Shown here piece by piece: positions 36,701-46,335 of a DNA stretch of 64,000 nt; positions within the stretch are counted from its first letter, which is position 1; each line of letters opens with the position of its first letter. Source of the stretch: Serilophus lunatus (Eukaryota > Chordata > Aves > Passeriformes > Eurylaimidae); contig VXBA01005705.1 of the NCBI GenBank assembly GCA_013399895.1, forward strand, positions 124,001 to 188,000, given 5' to 3'. Made by a program: the position numbers and the translations under genes. Under the pieces are notes generated by a model, which did not search any database, was not told the origin of the DNA, and worked only from the letters and a program-made list of their open reading frames with translations.

Positions 36701-39521
36701 CTGGAGGCCACTCTCTGTGACACCTGATTTGTAAATCACTCTCCCTGCTGCGTGCAAGAAGCACTGAAGTGGAACAGAGCTCTACACCACAAGATCCACA
36801 GGATTTACAGGAGATGTGCACCAGACACGGCCCGTGGCTGCCCTTGGCTATTGCCTCAGCTACTTGCCATGCTATCAGGATGCTGTGGGAAGGGGGCCTC
36901 AGCCAACAGCCCTCAAAAGGGAAGAGTTAAACTTCCACTGGAAAATCAGAGCTGTTCCAGTGCAAGCCTATGACTTCATCACAGTAAGAAATTAATAGCA
37001 GCAGCAGCCTGCACCCACACTTGTTGTGTAATAGCTTGGTGATAGGAATCTTGGGAGTTTTGCCTTCCTCTGCTTCAAGAAGCTCCAATCCACATTTTAG
37101 GAGTGGACAGTGAACACTGGGCTCATGCCTACTGCAGGGGGAGAACAACACTTCTCACCCTCCCTTTTGAAGCCGAGTGTAGAGCAGACAGCTTGAACCT
37201 CAGGAAGCTTGGAGCAAAGTGAACAATAAAGAATCAGTTTTTCCACTAAGTACAGCACAGGTTCAGGATCTGCTGTCTGGCATGACTGCATTTTTTTACA
37301 GTAGGCTTGACTCTTGATTAAAGGAAATGCAAAGAAAAGCATCCAGGTAGCACAGTGTGTTCTGCACACAACATATACAGACAGGAGGTGCAAGTGAAAG
37401 AGGCCTGGGTGCAGCAGCTCTGAGGTTTCCTAGAAGTATGTGCAGATCCACTGCACTGGATAGTCTTGACAAGTCCAAGTTTATGACACGGAAGGGGACA
37501 TGGTACACACCCTTCTCCTGCTGGAGAAAAGACAGGACCCTGGCCAACAACACTGGGAATAAATGCCTTTCTCTTCCCTAGTGCATACAAAGAAATGTAA
37601 CACATATTTTATATGAGTATTTGGTAAGCAGGAAAAGAATGTTTGGAATCAGGAATCCAGATTTCTATGCTTGTAGAAGAGGGAAGATATTGGGCTGCAT
37701 TTGCACTGAGCGATTCACAAATATATTTAACATCTTCAAATGCACTAACACCTTGCTTCTGCCTTCAAAAGGTAACTTTGGAAAGTAGCTCAAATTGCTA
37801 AATTAATTCTCAAAATTCCCCATGGACTTCTTTTATCTTTTAGGCACTAGCTAATTTTAGCTAAAAATAATGAGCAAAGGTTTTTTCATTGCTATAGCTG
37901 AAAATTCGACTGCACAGTGCTGTAGATGGTATTAAGTTAAATAGCACAATAGAGGTAAACCTTTTGGACACCACCTCAGTGCCACCACAAATGTGGGCAG
38001 ATAACAGAAGTGGTCTCCCTCTCTCATAAAAGGATTTGATAATTCCCTAGATAATTTCTTCTGTGGTGGGGGCAGTAGCACAATCAAGGAGTTCTGCAAC
38101 CATCTCTCACCTCTCCAAAGTACAGAATCCCCTCGCCAGTAGGAGAAGGACTCGCTGCAGGGCAGCCCTCAAGTGACCTGACAACTCCTGGCACTTCACT
38201 GGGGACAAAAGGGAGCACCAACAGTCAGAAGAAAGAAGTTTGCTCAGGTGACACTCCGGTAGAGACAGCGATATGGGCACACACGGCATTACAGATACAG
38301 GAGGCTCTAATGCAACAGACACCCTTTTTTCTTCCTTCCTTTACATTTTGTTTCATGAGGTATCGTTATATAATTTCTGTATGCATTCTACAAATAACCA
38401 TTCCCGGTGCCGATTTAAGGAAGGAGTTAAACAAGCTGCACTGACATGAATTATGCATTATTTAAATGCACAGCTCCTATATTGCCGGTCCGTACCCTGC
38501 TGCTGCACAATCAGCACTTTCTGCCGGTGCAGACAGCAGTGCTCCCTCACAATGTCACTTAGAAACCAAAGCACATAGTATGAAATCTCTCATGCTGTAT
38601 AAATAGTTGGATTACGAAACAGTCCTTCACTGAGATATTTTAACACTCAACCACATTTACCTGTGGATTTGACATGATTTTAAATTCATAATTCATTTAG
38701 TTCTAAACCCCACACCTGCCTGGAATGGAACCAGGCAAACTTTATATAAACTCCAAATGAACACTGCATATGTAGGACGATACACTTTCCTGGATGAGGG
38801 TTTTTTTTTTCTATGAAAAAGAATTTTGCATCTTAATATTTTTAAGAAAACAATAAAACCCCCTTCCATTACAACTTCATTGTAAGAACAGAAGGGTAAA
38901 AAAAAAAACAACCAAACGAGACTAACCTGCATACACGAGCATGGTGATGAGCAGAGCAATCAAATGGACTCTGTATTTAGGAGTGACACTTTCCGCTCGC
39001 AGGACTGCCAGCTGGAAAACGACAGAGAAGAGCAGCTCTATGCAGAACGCCTGCACCTCTGTAGTCTGCATGGGGCTGCTGCAGCCCTGCGAGAGCGCTC
39101 CCAAGTGCGGCTCTGCCAGCTCCAGGCTCCAGACAAAGTGCATGAACGCCCTGGCGAGCACTGCGGCCACGAACTGCGCGGCGATCCGGAGCCCCCCCAT
39201 GCCGAGGGTCGTGCCTCCGGCCCACATGGGCTGCAGGGTCCCGCAGGGATTGCAGGTGCTGCCGGCCAGGGTCAGGCCGTGTAGGACCGTGAAGCCGTAG
39301 GTGAGGGTGAGGGCGGTGTGCGGCTTGGGCTCCGCGTTGCCGAGCAGGCTGAGCTCGTTCGTGCAGGCGCAGATCTGGAAGGTGCCGAGCATCTCCACCA
39401 GGAAGGCGAAGAGGCGCGGGCGGGAGCGCAGCCGGCGGCGGGTCAGCCTCCGGCACAGCCCCACGGCCCCCACCACGCCGCCCAGCAGCAGCAGGGAGCT
39501 CCCCACCCCGCCGACGGCCAT
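27721..39521 (-). CDS. AQP11: AQP11, aquaporin-11
   Basis: Three exons on the minus strand (39521-38927, 34237-34121, 27773-27721) join to 765 nt, 254 residues plus TGA; human AQP11 has 271. AQP11 is an unorthodox ('superaquaporin') channel of the endoplasmic reticulum, linked to water/glycerol/peroxide transport and kidney tubule health. Visible features: an N-terminal hydrophobic segment (about 8-22), an Arg-rich loop, an E43-M-L-G-T-F helix, the family's variant first pore motif NPC at 91-93, and the second motif NPA at 208-210 in LTGAIFNPALALSLH. A Cys at 219 aligns with the functionally important Cys227 of mammals. Further hydrophobic helices include ELLFSVVFQLAVL and HLIALLITMLVYAG. The ATG at 39521 is chosen by homology and a good Kozak context (G at -3, G at +4). 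The frame stays open upstream to 39785, but this is probably 5' UTR. Confidence 0.93.
28480..30440 (-). mobile_element. old, degraded CR1-family LINE, antisense
   Basis: It contains words that recall antisense CR1 ORF2-region sequence in birds (CAGCTCCAGTTCCCTCAGCA, CAACCAAGCTGGTCAAG, GTAGGAACCTCTTCCAACTGC, GAAGTCCAAAGTCTGAA) in the expected order, with many substitutions and indels. Edges are approximate and several segments within it are not individually recognisable. It has no coding capacity left. Confidence 0.5.
30728..30824 (+). mobile_element. CR1 LINE 3' tail, plus sense
   Basis: GACTGGGTTGGATGGGGCTT, then AGATGGTCTTTAAGGTCCCT and TCCAACATAAACCATTCTAC: short truncated tail in AQP11 intron 2. 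Confidence 0.85.
33604..33875 (+). mobile_element. CR1 LINE 3' tail, plus sense
   Basis: CACTGGCACAGGTTGCCCAC, then GTTCCCCATCCCTGGAAAC, ATTCAAGGCCAGGTCAGACA and ACCCAAACCGTTCTATGATT: well-preserved CR1 end in AQP11 intron 2. Confidence 0.9.
34121..34237 (-). CDS. AQP11: AQP11 exon 2
   Basis: The minus-strand acceptor CTTATTGCAG is followed by 117 bp reading GNLTGAIFNPALALSLHADC and on to YWIAPSLG, with donor TTAG|GTAAGT. It holds the second (NPA) pore motif and the conserved Cys219. Phase 1 on both sides. Confidence 0.94.
34238..38926 (-). other. AQP11: AQP11 intron 1
   Basis: 4.69 kb, GT-AG, AT-rich. It has a (CA)n microsatellite at 36555-36574 and no recognised exon or CR1. Confidence 0.88.
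36555..36574. repeat. (CA)n microsatellite
   Basis: About ten CA units followed by an AT-rich run to about 36600. It is a likely polymorphic marker. Confidence 0.9.
38927..39521 (-). CDS. AQP11: AQP11 exon 1
   Basis: Encodes residues 1-198 and the first base of Gly199, from MAVGGVGSS to LITMLVYAG, including the NPC pore motif. The donor is TATGCAG|GTTAGT on the minus strand. It lies in a GC-rich island. Opposite-strand ORFs over it (38941-39300, 38964-39284) are shadows. Confidence 0.94.
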
Positions 39522-40090
39522 GCCCGGAGCTTCACGGGCCCGACGGCTCGCAGAAGGTCCGGCCCCACCACCTGCGGGCAGAAAGCAAAGCCGGGAGAGG
39601 GAGGGCAAATGACCGCCCTCGCCCTTCCAGGCAGCAGCCGCCTTCTGCCCCGACCTGCGAGGCGCCTGACTCACCCTCGGCTCGGCGGAGCAAAGGGCAG
39701 GGGCGAGGGCACGGGGATCCCGCTTCCTGCCGGGGCACGGGGTAGGAGAAAAAAGGTGTCTCCCCGCCCCGCGGTGGAAAAGCACGGGGCGGGGAGGGGG
39801 CTCGGCTTCCCCGNNNNNNNNNNNNNNNNNNNNNNNNNNNNNNNNNNNNNNNNNNNNNNNNNNNNNNNNNNNNNNNNNNNNNNNNNNNNNNNNNNNNNNN
39901 NNNNNNNNNNNNNNNNNNNNNNNNNNNNNNNNNNNNNNNNNNNGCGCATGCGGGCGGGGCGCTGAGGGCAGCGCAGGGCCGGGCCGGGCCGGGCCGGGGG
40001 GTGACCGTCGGGTCTCGGGGCCGCAAGCGTCACGTTCCGCGCCCCGTGGTGTGCGACACGCCGCTGGTTACACGCCCGTGTGAGAGACGC
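39000..40090. promoter_or_regulatory. AQP11: CpG island over AQP11 exon 1 and promoter
   Basis: Strongly GC- and CpG-rich from within exon 1 to about 40090. It includes tandem GGGCC units near 39975-40000 and is broken by an N run. No TATA box was seen on the minus strand in the readable part. Confidence 0.75.
39814..39943. other. assembly gap (130 N) in the AQP11 promoter
   Basis: It is flanked by GGCTTCCCCG and GCGCATGCGG and lies about 290 bp upstream of the AQP11 ATG. It probably hides core promoter or 5' UTR sequence. Confidence 0.9.
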
Positions 40091-40210
40091 GTTGGTTATT
40101 TATTTCAGAGCTGCGCAAGCCCGGGCGCTCGGTGGTGGCCGGCAAAACGGGCACGCCAACTAGCAGAAGTTTTGGGCTATTTACGTTATCTTACCAAGCA
40201 AAGGCATTGC

Positions 40211-40605
40211 AGAATCACGGAGTCAATTAAGTTAGAAAAGACCTCTGGGATCATAAAATCCAACCTATGGCCGAACGCCACCATGTAAACTAGACTATGG
40301 CGCTGAGTGGCACCTCCAGTCTTTCCTTAAACCCCTCCAGGGATGTGACTCTACCACCTCCTTGGGCAGCCCGTTCTAGCGTCTGACCACCCTTCTTGGG
40401 AAGAAATTCTTACTAATGGCCAACCTAAACCTGCCCTGGTGCAGCTTAAGACTTAATGTGCTTTTGTCCTGTCACTGGTTACCTGGAGAAGAGACCGGTC
40501 CCCACTTGGCCACAACCTCCTTTCAGGCAGGTTTGTCCTCCCCGAGGCTCCTTCTCTGCAGGGTGAAACACCCTGGAGCGGCTCCCTCAGCCGCTTCTCC
40601 TAAAG
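40211..40605 (-). mobile_element. CR1 LINE 3' fragment, minus sense
   Basis: AGAATCACGGAGTCAATTAA at the left edge, then AAACCCCTCCAGGGATGTGA, CTCCTTGGGCAGCCCGTTC and GAAGAAATTCTTACTAATGG: antisense CR1 of a subfamily different from those at 11711 and 45548. It retains more CpGs than most copies here. Confidence 0.85.
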
Positions 40606-41098
40606 CTTGTTTGTTGTCTACAAGTTCCATAGTTGTTTTGTTAATTAGTACTCTGTCTTCTATGGGTTAATGACCCGTCTCTTCTCATGCTAATTAGCCC
40701 ACATGCCCAGCGTTTATCGATATTCTTTTGGGTCGGTGGTCTGTGAGGGGATGGTCTGGATCCGTCCCTGACAGAATTGCCTTTTACCCAATCGGACCTG
40801 ACTCAGCACAGTTACTCAGTTGTCTTTATTCGTTTCTTTATCTCGGGAGTTCTGCCAAATGTCCTCGTGGCCTGTCAGTTCTGCGTTCTTTGTGTCCACT
40901 CTCAGCGGTACATCCTTCCTCCCAAGCTTTGTTAACCTCCCCCTAGCTCTGAGGTCATTGTAACTTGTCAAGCCCTAAATCCTTAACAAGGTATTTGACT
41001 CACAAGTAATTCGCCTTTCTAGCACTTGGACATCACTTAGAGCGTGCTTGTTAGCTGTTCTCAGTTTCACGGATTAAATCCCCTTTCTTGCGGATTAG
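40606..41098. mobile_element. CpG-dense block, possible LTR or other young insertion
   Basis: About 490 bp of unique sequence abutting the CR1 edge, with many intact CpGs (ATCGATA, GGGTCGGTGG, AATCGGACC, TTCGTTTC, CTCGTGG, AGCGGTA, TTGCGGATT), while the sequence to its right is AT-rich and CpG-poor. It has no coding capacity. It somewhat resembles an avian retroviral LTR, but I could not define matching ends or a target-site duplication. Confidence 0.3.
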
Positions 41099-41909
41099 GC
41101 TTGAAAGTATACAAAGACCAAATATCGAAGAACATCATCCTTTCTTCAGAAAATTTTTAAATTTTCCACATTTTTCAACAAGCGAGGTTTCTTTCCTGTG
41201 TTCTTGTAGAGCCTGGCAGTGCAAAAAGCAGGTCGCAGGTTGCTTCAATCTCTTCCTCCCACTCACTCACTTGCTGGGAGAAGGGCATTTGACAGAATGC
41301 CCAGAGGAGGCAGGTGGTGATTCTTGGGCTTCTCCAGTGGAAGGAACGCTAAAAATAGGCATCATCCTCACCCTGCAGCATGTGGTAATGCTGGCTTTCC
41401 CAGCAGGTTCCAAATGGCCTTGGGACAGTCCTGGAAAAATAGGCATGATCTCCTTTAGGATAATGCTTTGAGCCTGGTAACTCAAGAAGGGTGAGCCCAG
41501 CATGAGGTAATTGGGAAATGCTTCCTGTCCCGTTAGGCTGGGCCTGAGTTTTCCTTCACTCTCTCCCTGCAGTGCTATTTTGCAATGTTTGGAACAGGTT
41601 GTACCGCTTGCAAGAGTGTTTTTCTCGTGCGGAGAGAGAAACAAATGCCCGGGCTCTGAGCATGCTAATGGCTGTGCCATGTGTCCCTGGATGCACCACG
41701 TTGGTTTACACCCTAATAAAATAGGAATAAATGTGTTCTGCTGTGTTTTTTTCCTGCTTTTCTTCCTATCCATCACTGACAGGTGAGGAATTTTTAGGAG
41801 TGCCCAAAGTGCTGCAAGCAGCAGTAACGACTGTGCTGCAGTTCAACGCACCTGAAAGGAGGGGCAAATGCTGAATATTTTTCCAGAATTCCAGTATCCA
41901 GTATTTTTG

Positions 41910-41923
41910 CCACAAGGTGGCAT
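41910..41923 (+). promoter_or_regulatory. CTCF-like motif
   Basis: CCACAAGGTGGCAT fits CCASYAGRKGGCRS with two mismatches, at the Y and the last S. Weak on its own. Confidence 0.3.
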
Positions 41924-43257
41924 CAATGACAGCTTATTAGACCTCACAGGAATGACTTTTGCCCGATCAAGGTCCACACAGGTATGTTTCCAAGCAACAA
42001 AAGCAAACCCTTACTTTGAGTTGAAGGTCAGCCTACCATAAAGGCCAAAGTTGAAAAACACAGAATTGTTCTCTAGAAGGGAGTAATGTGACAAACTCTT
42101 CTCCATTTCCAGAACTGTAGGACTGTCAAGACAGCTGAGCTTAAGAAGTTTGAGGATAAAAGAATATTTGGAAGACTCGGTTTGTTGGAGAATCATTTGA
42201 ATTTGAGAAATAGGGATGTTTTTAACAGCAGAGGGGAAAAAACAGGAGTTGAACACGGATAATGTAAAGGGAGGAAAGGAGAAAAATGACAGAGTGGTTA
42301 ATATTTAGTTTTTATTGTTTGTACAAGATTAGATGTCAAGAAATGTGGCAAGGCAGCAGACATGATTGTGTTAAGTCATTACATAACTCCTTCATGGAAA
42401 CCATGCATGGAAGCAACTGCTTTTCTCAGCAAAGATGTCCTGTAGCTATAATATGGAAGAAAAAAGCCCAGTTATATCCTTTACATATTTAAGATTTTGG
42501 ACAAAATTAAGGAATGTCTTAGAAACAAGAAAATAAGAATAAGAAAATGGGCTTTTAATATATAGAGAGACTCTTCTTTTTTGTTTGCTTATTTCTCTGA
42601 TCACAGCTTTACACCGTTTTGAATTCACTGGTGACCATATACACAATTACAGATGTGGTCAGCACTGCCTTGGAAAAAATATCTTCCATTTTTCTTTCCC
42701 ACCAGTGGTATTACAGTTTTTATTGTTCTTGTATTAAGGTGGCATCTAGAGATTGGAGTATGTTGGTCTAGGAGCTCTCTTGTATATGCTAAAAGTGAAT
42801 CTCAGAAAAGCTTATTTTCCAAGGAGATAAAGCAGAAAAATGCTGATGATAACTTTATGTTTTATTTAGAAATAACTGGGAATTTAGTATTCCTTTATTT
42901 ACACAGCTAAGCACAGCCACGTGTCTTATTCCTGTTATTGCAGGTTGCCAGAGAACATAAAAATTAATGCCAGTCTCTTTCTGAGCCTTGAACAGTGGCT
43001 GTGTGTATGACCAGTCATGAGTTTATCATTTTAAAACAGACTAAAAAGGGAGATATTTGATTTAACAGCACACTCTCGAGGTGGATTATTTGGATTATTG
43101 AGGTGTGGATTGGAATTGATTGGGAGGGTTTTTTCTTTTTCTTTTTTGATATAGTTGGTGCCAATGACAAGAACAGCGTGTCAAACTACTCGTAGTTATC
43201 TGTACACCCAGCTGCAAATATATTACCTTTCTCTTGTACATATAACTGTACTTTTGA

Positions 43258-43271
43258 CCACCAGAGGGTAG
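43258..43271 (+). promoter_or_regulatory. CTCF-like motif
   Basis: CCACCAGAGGGTAG fits CCASYAGRKGGCRS with one mismatch (T for C in GGC). Confidence 0.45.
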
Positions 43272-44274
43272 TGTCATTCCAAACAATTGCTGTTGGTGTG
43301 TTCCTGTAACAGCTTTATTTCGTGTTTTGCCACTGAGGAGTGAGAATATAGATCTTCAACATCTGAATTCAAGCCCTTAATTTTGTAATTGGTAAAAACG
43401 AGTGTTCAATCCTGAAATGTCTTTTAAAATTCATTTTACACTATATAATTTCTTGATACTGAATTACTTGGGCTCATCAGTTTCTTTTTTCTTGTTGTCT
43501 CTGTATCTCATTCCAGGTTATCCTTATGTCTGCTCTCCTCTGTGTACAAGATTCCCTCATGCTTCTGCCTGCTCTATACCAGGGCATTTTCTGTAAAATG
43601 TCCCATTTTATTTTTTCCTCATTTCAGTGTCCCTCTACATCCTTTTCTCCCATTTTCCTTTCCATGCATATCAGCCTTTGATTTTTTTTCCTTCCTATTT
43701 GTGTGTATTCCTCCTTTCCTTCTCTGCACAAGCCCTTGTATTTCCTGCTTTTTGTGTAGCTCTGTGTATGGTTTCAGCCTTCTTCCTTCCTAAAATTCCC
43801 TCATCTACTTCCTTTTCCTATGGGAGGCTGAGTCATTTGGAGAGTATCAACATGCCAGTAATTCTTGGACGGGTTTTGCAGGGGTGAAAATGAGCATTAT
43901 CATGCTGGAAAATTCTGGCAAACGCTTCCATCCACATTAATGCTAATGAATAGTTGCAGACGAGTTGATTTTGTGATTCAAGTAAGTATATACCAGGGAA
44001 TCTATGTGCCCCAGTTTTCTCTGCTGTGGTTTAGTTGGCTTTCCCCTAAATTAGTAAATTTTCACTGACATTTAAAACTTTATTGGAAATCGATTAGATA
44101 CAGAAAGTAAAAGTAGTCGTAGCTCCACCAAACAGAAAATACTTGTTCAGCACAGGCACGGGCAAGCTCAGGCACAGCTTCAGCACAGGTTTTCCTTGCA
44201 GGCGGCTGTGGAACTTTGGGACGTTTCCCCTCCCGGCTGCTTTTCACAGCAGTCGGAGGACGGTGCCAGGATTT

Positions 44275-44288
44275 GCACCAGAGGGCAG
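44275..44288 (+). promoter_or_regulatory. CTCF-like motif
   Basis: GCACCAGAGGGCAG fits CCASYAGRKGGCRS with one mismatch at the first base. It lies in a GC-richer patch. Confidence 0.5.
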
Positions 44289-45547
44289 TGGGAAGCTCCG
44301 CTGTACCTGAACTGCTGAGCAGGCGCTAATGCTGCTGCATGGGGGATAGGAAGGAGCCAGGGATGATATCATCAGGGGGATTTCTCAGTACACCGGTCTG
44401 AGCTCTCAGACAATACACCCTTGAGCGTTTGATTTTGGAGCAAGAAATGCCTGTGCGGGCTGTTGCTGTGAGGGTCTGGTGAGGGCATTACACGGATCAA
44501 AGTGCAGGAAGTGTACAGTCTCTCTAAAGCACATTGAACAGCATCAGGGATGTTCCTGAGCATCACAACTCCGTTGTTTCTATTGAGTCACATTAATCCT
44601 TAAATGGTTTTAGCCTAGACCAATGAGCAGTGCCCCACAATATTCCAGGGTGTGGGGTCAGGGATACATCCTGCTGTCCCCAGTAGGCAGGCTGTGTGCT
44701 TTCACTGACTTTTTGAGGCTTTTCTTAGCATAGATATTGGATGTCCTGTGCCAGCTGGCCTCAGGGGCAGAGACTGGTCCCAGACTTGTTTAATTTACTA
44801 ATGTGAATATAATCACAGTGACTAGGCCCAGCCACTGGACTGAAAATTTGTTTTTGCAAACCCTCTTTGGTTTAGGCAGCAGCAACGGAAGGGGGGTTAC
44901 CCCCATCCGTTCCCCCACTCTGCTATCAAAAGTTATTGCCCCATACAAAAGGGCCAGAAGGTTTGTTTGCTCTTCAGTCATGACTGGCTGCCTTGCACAG
45001 CAATGGAGTTAGACCACTGACTTTTGTTTTCTGATCATGCTGTTAGCTTTGATGGAAAGGATTTTTTTTTCTTGAAATGTAACAGGCAATGTTATTTTAT
45101 GAGGTGAATCATGGAGAAAGGAAATCATTAAACCACCTGGTGTTCATAATCTCTGAAGCAACAAGACATACTCAAATTAATATAAATAAAATCACTATTC
45201 CATAATAATAGACACAGTTTTCCATGTTCTACAAAACCAGATATTTTGTTGGAGAAAACTACTTGTTATTGCTGCAGTAGGGTGTGTAAAATTAGGATTC
45301 TAAAGGACATTTTTAATATAACTGGAGCAAAAATAAATTTATTTTAAGTAATGATGATTTGAAGGCAGTTCTGTTGGCAAAAGGCCCTCACCTTAACTAA
45401 TGCTTAATTTTTTGATGAGCTCTACAGTATTTGTGTTTTTCCCCTGAGACCAAGATCCAGAATTCAAGTGAATCTGTTAGTCTTGATTTAAAACCAGAAG
45501 GATCTAACTTTCCTTATTTCAAAGACAAGCTCACGGGCATAATCCCA

Positions 45548-46335
45548 GGATCACAGAATGGTTTGGGTTGAAAGAGATCTTAGGGATCATCTTGTTGTAA
45601 CCCTCCTGGCATGGAAAGGGATACCTTCCACTAGACCAGTCTAACCTTGAACATTTCCAGGGATGGGGCAGCCACAGCATCTCTAGGCAACCTGTTCCAG
45701 TGCCTCATCACCCTCACAGGGAAGAATTTCGTCCTAAGATCTAATCTAAACCTACCCTCTCTCAGTTTAAAACCATTTCTCCTTGTCCTATCACTACATG
45801 CCTTCACACAAAGTTACTCTCCAGCTCTCTAGTAGTCCCTTTTGGTACTGGGAGGTGTTCAGTACCTCCCAGAGCCTTCTCTTTTCCAAGTTGAACAGCC
45901 CCAACTTTCTCATCCTGTCTCAGTAGCAGAGGTGCTCCAGCCCTCTGACCAACTTTGTGGTCTCCTCTGGACTCGCTGCAGTAGGTCCGTGTCCTTCTTA
46001 CGCTGGGGCCTCAGAGCTGGATGCAACACTCCAGGTGGGGTCTCACCAGAATGGAACAGAGAGGGAAAATCCCCTTCCTTGACATGCTGGCCATGCTGCT
46101 TCTGTTGCCACTCAGAACACGGTTGACTTTCTGTGCTGCAAATGCATATTGCCAGCTCCTGTTTGTCTTCTTGTCAACCAACACTCTCAAGTCCTTTTCC
46201 TCAGGGCTGTTCTCAATCCCTTCATCTCCCAGCCTCTCTTTGTGCTTGGGACTGTCCCTGTTCAATATGCAGGACCTTGAACTTGGCTCTGTTGAATTTC
46301 ATGAGGTTGGCATTGGCCGACCAAATCCACCCTAA
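45548..46335 (-). mobile_element. CR1 LINE, longer 3' fragment with reverse-transcriptase tail, minus sense
   Basis: It starts with GGATCACAGAATGGTTTGGG (antisense 3' end) and runs 790 bp. Its minus-strand frame at 46011-46265 reads EEKDLRVLVDKK, then NPS-like and LVRPHLECCIQL words typical of the C-terminal end of CR1 ORF2. Frames are broken, so it is not active. Confidence 0.92.

Larger units (their letters stand above)
41099..45547. other. intergenic, right of AQP11
   Basis: No exon was recognised. It includes T/C-rich sequence at 43480-43800, whose ORFs (43542-43793, 43627-43887) are low-complexity chance frames, and three CTCF-like motifs. A GC-richer patch lies at 44150-44350. Confidence 0.6.

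Noticed and set aside
38941..39612. Plus-strand and alternate-frame ORFs of 103-159 codons over AQP11 exon 1
   Set aside because: GC-rich sequence opens all frames; only the minus-strand frame from 39521 matches a known family.
39522..39785. N-terminal extension of AQP11 from the upstream in-frame ATG at 39785
   Set aside because: It has no resemblance to aquaporin N-termini, is low-complexity Pro/Arg/Ala sequence, and the ATG at 39521 has a good Kozak context and fits the family length.
43542..43887. Hydrophobic Phe/Ser/Leu-rich ORFs resembling membrane proteins
   Set aside because: They arise from a T/C-rich low-complexity tract.
46011..46265. 84-codon minus-strand ORF with reverse-transcriptase-like words
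   Set aside because: As a gene: it is the decayed end of a CR1 ORF2 inside a truncated LINE, and is reported as a mobile element.
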